Below are positions 22,661 to 32,886 of a stretch of 64,000 bases of DNA, piece by piece (the stretch's first letter is position 1; each line of letters opens with the position of its first letter). This DNA is from Bathynomus jamesi (Eukaryota > Arthropoda > Malacostraca > Isopoda > Cirolanidae): assembly GCA_023014485.1 (NCBI GenBank), contig JAJOZX010012097.1, positions 39,968 through 103,967 of the forward strand. Reading direction: 5' to 3'. The notes beneath the pieces are model-generated. The model saw nothing but the letters and a program-made list of their open reading frames with translations, was not told the origin of the DNA and ran no database searches. The translations under genes were made by a program, and so were the position numbers.

Positions 22661-23280
22661 TGTCAAATAGGAATTGGAATAGGTTGGGCCTATATTGGTC
22701 AAATAGGACTTGGTGGGTTGGGCCTATATGTCAAATAGGACTTGGAATAGGTTAAATAGGACTTGGAATAGGTAATAGGTTGGGCCTATATGTCAAATAG
22801 GACTTGGTGTGCCTATATGTCAAATAGGATTTGGAATAGGTTGGGCCTATATTGGTCAAATAGGACTTGGAATAGGTTGGGCCTATATTGGTCAAATAGG
22901 AATTGGAATAGGTTGGGCCTATATTGGTCAAATAGGACTTGGAATAGGTTGGGCCTATATGTCAAATAGGACTTCGAATAGGTAATAGGTTGGGCCTATA
23001 TGTCAAATAGGACTTAGAATAGGTTGGGCCTATATGTCAAATAGGACTTCGAATAGGTAATAGGTTGGGCCTATATGTCAAATAGGACTTCGAATAGGTA
23101 ATAGGTTGGGCCTATATGTCAAATAGGACTTAGAATAGGTTGGGCCTATATGTCAAATAGGACTTGAAATAGGTTGGGCCTATATGTCAAATAGGACTTG
23201 AAATGCCTATATGTCAAATAGGACTTGGAATAGGTTGGGCCTATGTCAAATAGGAATTGGAATAGGTGTTAGGTGGGTGT
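22655..23280. repeat. About 34-36-bp minisatellite (ggttgggcctatatgtcaaa)
   Basis: Tandem units containing ggttgggcctat, atgtc or attggtc, aaataggacttgg and aataggt. Units can pair CCTAT with ATAGG. Some copies are truncated or carry an extra aataggta. Roughly 17 copies. Confidence 0.85.
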
Positions 23281-23909
23281 AGGTTTGAATTTGTGCAATT
23301 GCTTTAGGTCTTTGTGATGTTACAGATCTGAGTCGAATTTTGTGATGTTACAGGTCTGAGTCGAATTTTGTGATGTTAATGAGTAAGTTAAATTGCTGAA
23401 ATAAATTTTATAACCTACACCACAGGTTCAATTATAAATTTAGTGTTTTTAGTTACGATAGGCCTTGAGTGTAAAGAGTAAGGCCTACTTTAAGAGGTAG
23501 GCCTATTATGTAAGGTAAAGTTAGGTGGGCCTACTAAATAGGCCTATTTGTTGGGCCTACCAAGTAGGCTTATATTTGGGCCTATTATTTTATAGGACCT
23601 CAAATGAGTTAAGCCTGTTAAATTAACAAGGCTTTGTTTTTAGTTTGAAGAGTAGGACCTATTAAATAGGTTTAATGTTGTGGGCCTATTATTTTTAGGA
23701 CCTAAAATAAGTTATGCCTGTTGAATGAACAAGCCTTTGTTTTCGATTAGTGTAAAGGTAAAGGAATCGGTTCCCAGTTTTAGGCCACTATATGAAAAAA
23801 CTATAGTGGGGTTACGGTTGAAATTAGGGTTAGGCCTACTGAGTTAAGCCTAGCCACTGCGTGTCAGTGTAAATTGTAGAGGGGTTAGTTCCCCTTCACA
23901 GGGCCACCT
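23281..23909. other. BEL interior, palindrome-rich, next to the 5' LTR
   Basis: Contains scattered aggcct/taggcctac palindromes and repeats of gatctgagtcgaattttgtgatg, but no ORF. A primer binding site should lie just left of 23,910, reading aggtggccctgtgaagg on the minus strand; I could not match it to a tRNA. Confidence 0.4.
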
Positions 23910-24696
23910 TATGAAAAAACTATATAGGGCTATGGGTTGATTGCCTGTGCCCTCATCCGCTGAAAATTTCCAGCAGATTTCAGTGGAGGGTTACCGACAA
24001 AAGCCCTATGCTTTTTCGTTAGAGAGTTATGAATATGTAGGTGTTTAAAGGACCTTTTTATATTTAAGTGATTACGGTAATTCTAGCGTCGGGATTTGCG
24101 CGACGTACAGTATACTAGAATGAAAATAATTTGCCTCACCTTATTTTTGTTGGGTCTTTGTTTGTTTCGATGTAGGGCGTTACGATCATTTTCGGTGTAG
24201 GGCCGCCACGATGGAGTTACGCGGCGAATTTACTTAAGGTAATTAATATAGGCAGTCACTATATAAACCCCTGAAGGAATAGGCCTATCCTTTTTTAGTC
24301 ATTAGGTTTTAAATTATAAGGAATTCACTCAGAACTAGAGGGGGGACAAAGACATCCTCCCAGTTTAAAGCTTCGCTGTAACATAAACAGCCCTGAGAGC
24401 CGTTCCTTGGTTCTGGTGTATTATTTGCCGAACTAGCAAGATTTTGTTGTGTCTACTACCTTTTGGTAGACTAAATAATAAATTGGGTTTTCTTGTTGCT
24501 ATGTGGGGCTGATTCATACATACAGGTTCCTTGTACGTATGGCAATTCAATTATTTCATTCCCAATAGGCTATGTCGCCAATCCCGAGGCAATTTTGTAT
24601 AGATATTTAATTCAATTAATTAATAATTTATATTTAATTATGAAATAAATGTACCACATATGATACCATGTTGTGAGCGCGTATAGTTTTTCCATA
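23910..24696 (-). repeat. 5' LTR of the BEL element (right copy)
   Basis: Starts tatgaaaaaactatataggg on the plus strand and ends gtttttccata next to the gtaga duplication. It matches the left LTR over its whole length with only a few small indels, so the insertion is fairly recent relative to its decayed interior. Confidence 0.9.
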
Positions 24697-25603
24697 GTAG
24701 ACTTCTCTCTCTAAGGCAGACCACACAAAGTAGTCAATGGGGTTTAGATCTGGGCTGCATGGTGGCCAATTATTTGGTTCGATAAAACCAGGACAATTAT
24801 TATTGAGAAATGTTATTGTTTCCTTGGCTGTATGAGATGGGGCTCCATCTTGCATGAACACAAAATCAGTGCTCGTCTCCTTGATCTCTGACAACATTGG
24901 AGACAAAATGTCATTACAGTAGTAAATTGAGTTAATTTTAACGCCTCGCTGAATAAAAATGATGGATGTTTTGTTCTCAGATGACGCTGCAAGGGAAACC
25001 ATTATCGAATCTGAAAAGTGTTTTTTTTCACGCAAAAGTCGTTTTGGGTCAACATGAGTTTTTGTCGCCACTGCTGCACGAACCCGATCATTTTGGGTAT
25101 TTCGTGGTGTTTCGACCGTAAATCGTTTCTCATCAGAAAACCAAATTTTTTTCACAGACTCATTTGACCGAAATCTTCGCAATAGATTTTTACATCGATG
25201 AAAACGTCTTTCTTTCACAGGCTCCGATAAAGCAGTAAGTAACCTTCACCCTCTTAAATGTTTTCAACCCAAGATCTTTTCGAATTATTCGCTGTACTGA
25301 TGAACGTGAAATCCCGGTTTCTTTCGCAACTTCACGTTCACTTTTACTTGTTCCCGGTTGTTCCTCTTGACTTAAAACCATTTCATTTACTTTTTCAATG
25401 TTTTCTGGCGTTCTAATACTTTTTGGTCGACCACTTCCCGGACGCCGTTGACTGCTGCCGGTTTCTTTAAGTTTTTGTAAAAAATGTGCCACAGTTCTTT
25501 TTTTCCAATTTCTATTTGGAAATTCGTAAAGGATTCTGTTTAATGAATATCCTTTTTCTTCACATAGTGCTTGTATAATGTTCTTCTCAGATTCTCTCAA
25601 TCC
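24697..25603 (-). pseudogene. mariner transposase, main part (one frameshift)
   Basis: On the minus strand from about 25,603 (MGLRESEKN) an N-terminal helix-turn-helix region is followed by RPGSGRPKS, the AT-hook-like GRPR region typical of these enzymes. A frameshift near 25,215 moves the reading frame. The catalytic part follows: WFSDEKRF (first Asp), FMQDGAPSHTA (second Asp) and CSPDLNPIDYFVW (third Asp), with about 32 residues between the second and third by hand count. The frame is cut at EREVY by the BEL insertion and completed at 16,851-16,703. Confidence 0.85.
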
Positions 25604-25727
25604 CATCTTGAGGGGTCTGGAATAGAAAAATTTCATTTAAAATTAGGATCAAGGAATAAATATAAATGCGCAACTTTTTTGTATATTTTTTTGGAAGCCA
25701 ATTTTGGGCATTATATGGGCTTATAAC

Positions 25728-26707
25728 CAAAGCTGGGCACAAACCGTTAATCCGTTAATCGTTAATTAACGAAGTTAACTTTTTCGTTAACGATTTAACT
25801 TTTAAGTTAACTTTGAAAATCATTATCGGACTAATTAACTTCCGTTACATTTAACTTCCGTTAACTCAAGTCCGTTAACCCAAAAAATTCATAAATAAAC
25901 GTTTAAAAGTTTCTATTATTTTCAGTGCTGAGCAGGTGCGCAATTAATCCGCCACTGTTAATAGTGATGAACGAATTTCCATTTCCGCAGTGCAAAATCA
26001 GGCGATATATTTGTTTCCGTCGCCACAATTTGTGTCTTACCAAATATGGTAGTTATTTATGGCATTGGTTTGAGCAAAACATGGTCGACTGTAAAATCAG
26101 GCGGAAAGATTTGCCATTTGAGTTGAATGTTTCAACTTCTTTCAAGAAATATCACGAGCATTTTAAGGCACTTTCAATAATATATATGTAACAATTACAA
26201 CAAATAACTACATTCGTTTCATTTGCAGTCTGTCTCTTGCGCATGTTTGTGCAGTGAATATTTAAAAATAATCGTTGTCAAGTAAGTCATGTATATTTAT
26301 AATATGTCTGTGAGTACCTTATTAGTAGTCTCCTTGATACATTTCAAGAACCATAAAACTGATCAGGTAAGATTTTAATTCTCATGTCACTTTGTTCTCT
26401 ATGGGCAAGGACATCCTGAGGGCCAAGAGATCATCCCTGTCTGATGAAAACTTTGATATGCTAATTTTCATGAAGGGCAACATGCATCTCATGGACAAAA
26501 TGGAGAACGAGAAGAAGAGGGAAAATTAAATTATATATATATATTTTTTTCATTTTTTTTATAATAAAAGTTAACGTTAACGGTTTATCGGTAACTTCCG
26601 TTACATGTTTAACGAATTAGCGGATTAACGGTTAACGAAGTTAACTTTTTGGTTAACGGATTAGCGGTTAACGAAGTTAACTTTTTGGTTAACGGTGCCC
26701 ACCACTG
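25728..26707 (+). mobile_element. hAT derivative inserted in the mariner, 8-bp duplication
   Basis: Flanked by cttataac at 25,720-25,727 and 26,708-26,715. The ends (caaagctgggcac, inverse of gtgcccaccactg) and subterminal gttaacgaagttaac runs are inverted. The body is mostly deleted, but a C-terminal transposase piece remains at 26,410-26,529. Confidence 0.85.
26410..26529 (+). pseudogene. hAT transposase C-terminal remnant
   Basis: The frame reads RAKRSSLSDENFDMLIFMKG and ends in TAA at 26,527-26,529. This is the end of the hAT dimerisation domain (pattern R..LS.EN...L.F). All catalytic parts are absent. Confidence 0.65.
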
Positions 26708-26900
26708 CTTATAACCATCAAGCCATAGGATAAGTATTTAAAGAGAAAAGAATTATCTTTCATTTGGTTTTTTTTTAAGTCCCTAGCTGCAATGGTTATT
26801 GAGATATCACTTCTCAAAATTGGTGCCATTTTTTTGGGGCCACCCTGTATATATATATATATATATATGTGTGAAAATTATTTCACGAAAGTAACACGTG

Positions 26901-28288
26901 ATCTGCCCGGGTTTTAGCACTCTACCCTTTTTGTATATAACAATTGAAAAATAAAAGTTATTAGGGTGGCATACAAGTTTACCAAAGATTTAGCGTTCTA
27001 CCCTTCTTATCTAAATCTGTTTAGAAGGAATTCAAAACAACAGGATCGAGTTGAAAAAGACCTTTGCTTATGTTGAAGTTATTTGAAAGTTGGATAATGG
27101 CAGACTCAAGAATATTTCTATTAACAATGTTGCTAGAGTGAAATAAAACTGAAGCATTATTCCAATCAATACAGTGGGATAACTCTGACAAATGGACAAA
27201 AAGGGCACTGAACAACTGTCCTGTTCTAACGGAATATTGATGCTGTTTTATACGTGTGCAAATCCTTTCCCGTCTGACCTATGTAAAAGGAATCACATTG
27301 TTTACAACCAATTTTATAGATAATGCCTGAATTATTGGTTGGGCTATTTTTTACTATGATATTTTTCACAATATTGTTATATGAAAATACTACATTAATA
27401 TCCAAAAGTTTAAGTACATTAGCGTGTACATAGGGAAAGCCCAGGTTTTAAGTTTAGTATCTATCGGAAAAAAACAAACAATTTCTCCTACGTACACTTT
27501 TACTCGGCACATGACACCCCCACTAAGAAGGCCATTTTTTCTTCAATGTTTCTCCACGCCCTTAGGATCGCCAGTCCGGAATACATCGATGCCGAATTAG
27601 AAAAAATCAACGGTATTGGAAGTGATCTGTGTTATCCATCTGCGTTTATGGAATCTTGTCTCAACAAGGCAAAACGAACTTTCTATCGTGTCAATAATAA
27701 CACTCGTACTTTGTCAAAAAATATTTTAGTACTTCCATTTTTCCCGGGCTTTTTAGGCATTGCTAATGTACTTAAACTTTTGGATATTAATGTAGTATTT
27801 TCATATAACAATATTGTGAAAAATATCATAGTAAAAAATAGCCATACCAATAATTCAGGCATTATCTATAAAATTGGTTGTAAACAATGTGATTCCTTTT
27901 ACATAGGTCAGACGGGAAAGGATTTGCACACACGTATAAAACAGCATCAATATTCCGTTAGAACAGGACAGTTGTCCAGTGCCCTTTTTGTCCATTTGTC
28001 AGAGTTATCCCACTGTATTGATTGGAATAATGCTTCAGTTTTATTTCACTCTAGCAACATTGTTAATAGAAATATTCTTGAGTCTGCCATTATCCAACTT
28101 TCAAATAACTTCAACATAAGCAAAGGTCTTTTTCAACTCGATCCTGTTGTTTTGAATTCCTTCAAAACAGATTTAGATAAGAAGGGTAGAACGCTAAATC
28201 TTTGGTAAACTTGTATGCCACCCTAATAACTTTTATTTTTCAATTTTATATACAAAAAGGGTAGAGTGCTAAAACCCGGGCAGATTTC
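26901..28288 (+). mobile_element. Penelope-like element, head-to-head inverted pair
   Basis: The left arm (about 26,901-27,423) is the inverse of the right arm (about 27,762-28,288) and nearly identical to it. The unpaired centre carries the only copy of the RT C-terminal coding region. Inverted or tandem partial copies are usual for Penelope-like elements. It sits in the AT run just right of the mariner. Confidence 0.85.
27447..28208 (+). CDS. Penelope-like RT C terminus and GIY-YIG endonuclease
   Basis: The frame is open from about 27,447 (YRKKTNNFSYVHFYSAHDTP) through 28,206, and the ATG at 27,546 is probably not the real start. The first part matches the C-terminal region of Penelope-like RT (ALRIASPEYIDAE). 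The second is a GIY-YIG nuclease: GIIYKIGCKQCDSFYIGQTG, then RIKQHQYSVR, with a CxxC between the GIY and YIG strands as in these elements. The product would nick target DNA during retrotransposition. The catalytic RT domain is missing, so the copy is 5'-truncated. Confidence 0.85.
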   Translation, partial: FKFSIYRKKTNNFSYVHFYSAHDTPTKKAIFSSMFLHALRIASPEYIDAELEKINGIGSDLCYPSAFMESCLNKAKRTFYRVNNNTRTLSKNILVLPFFPGFLGIANVLKLLDINVVFSYNNIVKNIIVKNSHTNNSGIIYKIGCKQCDSFYIGQTGKDLHTRIKQHQYSVRTGQLSSALFVHLSELSHCIDWNNASVLFHSSNIVNRNILESAIIQLSNNFNISKGLFQLDPVVLNSFKTDLDKKGRTLNLW

Positions 28289-28590
28289 CAGTATAAATTT
28301 GTATATATATTTTTTTTTAACATTGGTTGGAAACAATTCATTTAATCTTGTTCTAAAAATCGATAGTTTTTCCTTGTAAAGTTGTGTGCCCCTACCACAA
28401 TCCTTTAATTTTGTTTCTCCGTTTATTGTATATATATATATATATATTTTTTTTTTTTGTAATCTATATATAGGCTGTAATTCTTTATGTACTTCAGTGT
28501 TCCTCAGGATGTCATTAGACGAAAGCGCTTGAGCACCATTCTGTGTTTCCTTTCCTTCGTGGTTTTATTCATCATATATATATATATATA
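28289..28590. other. Low-complexity spacer
   Basis: AT runs and poly-T stretches. No gene supported. Confidence 0.4.
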
Positions 28591-28594
28591 TATA

Positions 28595-29088
28595 TTAGGC
28601 CGGGTCGAAAAGGGGTCAAGGTCAAGATTTTGCTTAGGTACATATTGTGAGGTTGATCATTTTGTAATAGTAGTATCCACACCAAAAATCAAGGCTGTGA
28701 GACCTTCGCTACTCCCGACCCCCTACCGATACTCACTTTTTTCCATATGAATTTGTATGGGAAATAGGACAAAAATCGTAAAAATCGACCCTAAATATTA
28801 ATTTTTTTGCTTTCGGATGGCCAAAATCGGGTTCTCCGGCACGAATTACATCAGAATAGACCATTCACCAACTTTTTTTTGAGATCGGGGGGTAAGGGGT
28901 AGGGTCTTAAATCCGGTGCCGACTCATAGCACCGGATATAAGACCTAATATTACATTATTTTTGTTTTTTTCTTTCCAGATTCCTATTTAGGTACCTAGA
29001 ATGTTAAAAGTTTGTATTAAAATACGTTATTTAATTTTTAAATATCAGTAATAAATAAAATATAGTTAAAATCTTATTAAATTAAATT
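28595..29088. other. Possible 5' region of the repeat gene at 29,089
   Basis: Begins ggccgggtcgaaaaggggtc after an AT run. It has no long frame of its own and leads directly into the ATG at 29,089. It may be the 5' flank of a transposon carrying that gene; no paired terminus was found. Confidence 0.3.
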
Positions 29089-29808
29089 ATGGCTACTAGA
29101 AAAAGAAGCCACAATCCAGGACGACTAAATCACGCCAGGTGGCTGACTTTGGCTAATAGGGTTCTCCGCCTATACATTTCTACATCAAATCATGATACTA
29201 ACCTAAAAGATCTTGTCATATTTGTCATCAATTTTTATGCCCCTGCGTGGTTTCAAATAAAATCACACCCAAAAGCCACTGAGGGTGCGCGAAATTTTTG
29301 GTTTATGACAATTCTTTGAAATTTAGATGTAAAATTCAAGAAAATTATTGAGCCGGTCATGAAAAACAACGCTTACTTCGCTAATCCTGAAAATATACTC
29401 CTGTCAATGGTTTCTGACCAACGATTACATATTAGAGAGCTAGCAATTCAAAAGATAATTCTTTCCAGAACTGGGTTTTCAGGAGCCAGAAATTTTGAGC
29501 TACCAAGATCTATAAATTTTCTAGCAAATGATTATATTGATTTGATTAATTGGAATGAGCAGATAATCACTCCTCCACCTTTGCTAAGTAATTTTACCAA
29601 TGAGCAATTGCTTCAGATTAGAACTAAACCTCTAGAAATACTAAATTTTCAATGTCACAGTCAAAGCGTTGAACGGGGTGTGAACTTAGTAACTAAATCT
29701 AGCAAGGAAAGAATTGGTTATATTAATCGGCATAAATTTATTTTAAATACTTTAGAGTCTAGAAAAGAACTGCCTACTTTTGAGTGGAAAGGTCAATGGA
29801 AGGAATAA
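29089..29808 (+). pseudogene. Partial multicopy arthropod protein (FQCHSQSVER motif)
   Basis: Two frames (29,089-29,319 and 29,359-29,808) belong together: RKRSHNPGRLNHARWLTLAN, FYAPAWFQIK, then YFANPENILLSMVSD and NFQCHSQSVERGVNLVTKSS. I recall similar proteins (with a CHTQxVER-like motif) as repeated, uncharacterised genes in arthropods. The gene lacks its N-terminal half and has a frame break at about 29,320. Function is unknown; a link with a transposon is likely from its copy number elsewhere. Confidence 0.55.
29340..29385 (+). repeat. 46-bp perfect inverted repeat, left half
   Basis: Begins gaaaattattgagccggtca. The exact reverse complement occurs at 30,134-30,179. The left half is inside the coding sequence of the gene at 29,089, so the right half is a duplicated, inverted piece of that gene. 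Confidence 0.9.
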
Positions 29809-30133
29809 AAAAAAACATTAGTTTTAGGTCAAAAATTTTATTGAATTTCTCTTAATTTCTAAATTTCTACCAATAATAGCTAAAAATTTATGTATTAAAT
29901 TTTTTTTCACGCATTTTTGTATTTTTAAAATTTTTTTTTCATTAAAAAATAAATAACTTTTATAAGCGAACTTTTGTAATAATAAAAAAATCTCGAAGTA
30001 AATCGCAAATTATCTCGAATTTTACGAATTTTCTGAAAAAACTGAAACCAGTCCTCAGAATTCAAAAATATTTTACTAGGGTGTTACTATGATTGATTGA
30101 ACCACCTCACACTATGTATCTAAGAAATAAAAA

Positions 30134-30179
30134 ATTAGCGAAGTAAGCGTTGTTTTTCATGACCGGCTCAATAATTTTC
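30134..30179 (-). repeat. 46-bp perfect inverted repeat, right half
   Basis: Exact reverse complement of 29,340-29,385. It is immediately followed by a Tc1/mariner-like transposase that has lost its left end, so this marks a rearrangement breakpoint. Confidence 0.9.
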
Positions 30180-30184
30180 CTTTG

Positions 30185-30970
30185 AACAAAGGAAATTCAT
30201 TCTAAAATGCTACTGGAAGTGTGAAAACGCAGTTGAAGTGCAAAGACAGTTTAGGAGGGAGTTTCAAACAGATCCACCAACGCGACTTACCATCACTCGA
30301 ATTAGAGATAAGTTTGAAGCCGATAGAACTGTTCAGAATGTCCACAAGAAGCGTTCCGGAAGACCACGGACATCGACAAGCCCCACAATGCAAGAAAGAG
30401 TACTGGAAACGTATCACCAAAGTCAAAGAAAATCTGTGCGGCAAGCGAGTCGTGAGGTAGGAATTTCAGAATCGTCTGTCCAACGCATTTTGAAGCGCTG
30501 TCAATGGAAAAGTTACATTCCAAGATTAGTCCATGCTATTAATGAAGATGATCCGGACCGAAGAGTGGAGTATTGCGAGTGGTACTTTGTGGATGTGGAT
30601 TGGACGAAGGGGTTTCGTAGAATACCCTCCGCGTTCACCAGACCTCACACCACTAGACTTTTTTTTATGGGGATACTTAAAAGACAAAGTCTACGCTATA
30701 AAACCTGCAACAGTCGCTGAATTGAGAGCAGCCATTGAACGAGAATGCACACAAATACCAAACGAAATGTTTCGTGATGTTTGCGATTCCATTGCTTCGC
30801 GTTATCTGCAGTGCCTGGACCAGAACGGACGTCAGTTTGAAAACAGGCGTTGACAAAACAATTAAATAATGTCTGTAGATTCTATTACATTTTGAAAATG
30901 AAATGTATTTTAATAAACACTGCCTTTATAATTATTTAAAGTGTGTAATACATTTTTTTGGGACGCCCTG
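30185..30970 (+). mobile_element. Tc1/mariner-like element, 5' end and catalytic core missing
   Basis: Coding pieces: [20 protein letters not shown] and [11 protein letters not shown] (helix-turn-helix N terminus), [30 protein letters not shown], then after a deletion with a frame change [20 protein letters not shown] and a C-terminal region ending near 30,853. The segment with the first two catalytic Asp residues is gone. The right terminus ttttttgggacgccctg ends at 30,970 before TA. The matching left terminus is absent. Confidence 0.75.
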
Positions 30971-30994
30971 TATATGTATATTATTTTATATATA

Positions 30995-31013
<19 letters not shown>

Positions 31014-31048
<35 letters not shown>
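31014..31048. repeat. AT/AC dinucleotide repeat
   Basis: AT run passing into acacac just before the next transposon end. Confidence 0.85.
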
Positions 31049-31053
<5 letters not shown>

Positions 31054-31057
31054 ACAG

Positions 31058-31730
31058 GGTGTCCATAAATTATTCACCACATTATAAGCCTTAATAAATT
31101 CATTATAGGAGCTATCTTAAAACGGTTTGTGGTAATTAATAACACAACTCGAGAAACTTTTGTTTTAATTCAGTAAACCTCCACGTGAGCCCCATTGGTA
31201 GCACGCAGAACATCAAGGCGATAGATGATTTCGTTCCAAACATTAAGAAGCATGTCTTGCGTGATGGAAGCTAATGTCTCTTCAATCCGGTGTCTTAATT
31301 CTGTGGTTATTAACCGTCTTTGCATACACTCTGTCCTTTGTGTAGCCCCATAAAAAGAAACCCAGAGGCGTGATATCCGGGGAACGAGGAGGCCGTGGAA
31401 TAGGGCCATCTCGCCCGATCCAACGAGAAGGAAACTTTTCATTGAGGAACCTCCTCCGCACTTCTAATCCCGTGTGGCGGAGCTCAATCTTGCTGAAAGA
31501 ACACACGGGGCTGCATATCCTCAAGCTGAGGTGCAGCATACCATTCAAGCATATCTAGGTAATTTGTAGCCTTCACAGTGTTCTCATGGAAGAAAAATTG
31601 CTTTCTCCTTCACTGTCACCATTGTGCCCCTAGTAGATGTTCTGAGAAATAAAGAAAAAAAATTTCTTGAGTTGCGTTATTAATTGCCGCAAACGGTTTT
31701 AAGATAGCTCCTATAATAACGAATTTATTA
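31058..31730 (-). mobile_element. Tc1/mariner-like remnant with long inverted ends
   Basis: The left end is cagggtgtccataaattatt. A segment of about 60 bp at 31,085-31,145 recurs inverted at 31,667-31,728, but the right end itself is replaced by an (aaat)n run. On the minus strand, transposase pieces include RPPRSPDITPLGFFLWGYTK (third Asp region) and TLASITQDMLLNVWNEI near the C terminus. N-terminal and first catalytic parts are missing. Confidence 0.7.
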
Positions 31731-32886
31731 AGGCAAATAAATAAATAAATAAATAAATAAATAAAATTTATTTAATAATAAAAGGTAGGTTCATTGTGAT
31801 ATTTTTCGTAATAAGTTGAAATTTGAGCGAGTTGAAGTTTGAGTGTTTTAAATTCAGAGAAATAGCTAACTAGTATTATAATTATCATAGAGAAAAATAT
31901 TACTAATATGATGTTTAGTTGTTATTTTTCATAGAGATGAAAAAATTAAAAGAAATTGAATGAAAAGCGATAATCTTTTGTTTCTTTATGTTAGAATCAT
32001 TCACTGTAAGTAAAAATAATTTTTAGTGTTTTAATTCTGAGAGAATCTTCATATGCTCTCTGGCAGAGCACTCTTGGCAGATAAACCGACTCTAGCTTTA
32101 GTCATCTTCGGCGGATAAAGTATATTTCTGCAGAAGTCCGCCACACTGTGGGCAGAACTAACATTTTAATGAATACAAATGGTCCTTCGATTTTCAGTAA
32201 TCATTCTTCTTCCAATACAAAATATCAAAATGGTCTTTTAATTTCAAATGGGAATTTTTTTCAGAGATTCATTTCAGTTAGAAAATGTGTCATCATTCGT
32301 ACTCGTACTTGTATTCCAACAAAATAGTATTAGATTTAAGGGTAAAAATATTTTCCTTCCTCCGATTGGTCAGCCTTTGGAAGAAATGAAACAGAGTCGC
32401 TGATTGGACAATTCATAATTAGTAGGGGAAATTAAGGATTCTAATCCAACTTCACCCTAATACAGTATACATTAGTGGAAATGTACGGGCCACACCTTCG
32501 TAGGCGGAGACTTCTGTAGAGTTACAAACACTTTCAGATGTTATTCCGTTGCTATTTCTTTGAAATAAATAAAATAAATAAATAAATAAATATACACACA
32601 CAATGTATTTCTTCAGTTTGGTTTTAGGATTTATGCAGTGAACTTATTTCAAAATATGCTGTACATATAATCACAACATTTAAGTTATTTTTTTCGTTAA
32701 TGTTCCTAATAAAAATACAACATTAATTTTAAAAAAGTGTTTTCCATTAGTGTAATCAAAGAAATTTTACAAATAATTACTTAAATGCATCGTCTCCATA
32801 GGGTACTTTCGTTTTTAATTTGAGAAAAAAGGGTCAAATGGTACTAATTGAGGCACTTTCCTCTGCCAGTATTATGCCATATTATA
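31731..32886. other. Spacer with (aaat)n runs, nothing recognised
   Basis: Short aaat arrays at about 31,733-31,765 and 32,560-32,592. No supported gene. Confidence 0.4.

Larger units (their letters stand above)
16852..24696 (-). mobile_element. BEL/Pao LTR retrotransposon, interior decayed
   Basis: Two LTRs of about 780 bp flank it, with a 5-bp duplication gtaga at 16,847-16,851 and 24,697-24,701. The pol genes read on the minus strand. RNase H and integrase remain, but gag, protease and most of RT are absent. From 20,530 to 23,900 the interior consists of decayed pol fragments and minisatellites. It cannot be autonomous. It is inserted in the coding sequence of a mariner transposase. Confidence 0.9.
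16395..26847 (-). mobile_element. mariner-type element split by two later insertions
   Basis: The ends cagggtggcccaaaaaaaaa (16,395) and its inverse (26,847) are flanked by TA. About 150 bp inside each end are inverted copies of each other. The transposase lies on the minus strand in two parts (24,697-25,603 and 16,703-16,851). A BEL/Pao element (16,852-24,696) and a hAT derivative (25,728-26,707) are inserted in it. Without them the element would be about 1.6 kb, a normal mariner size. Confidence 0.9.
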
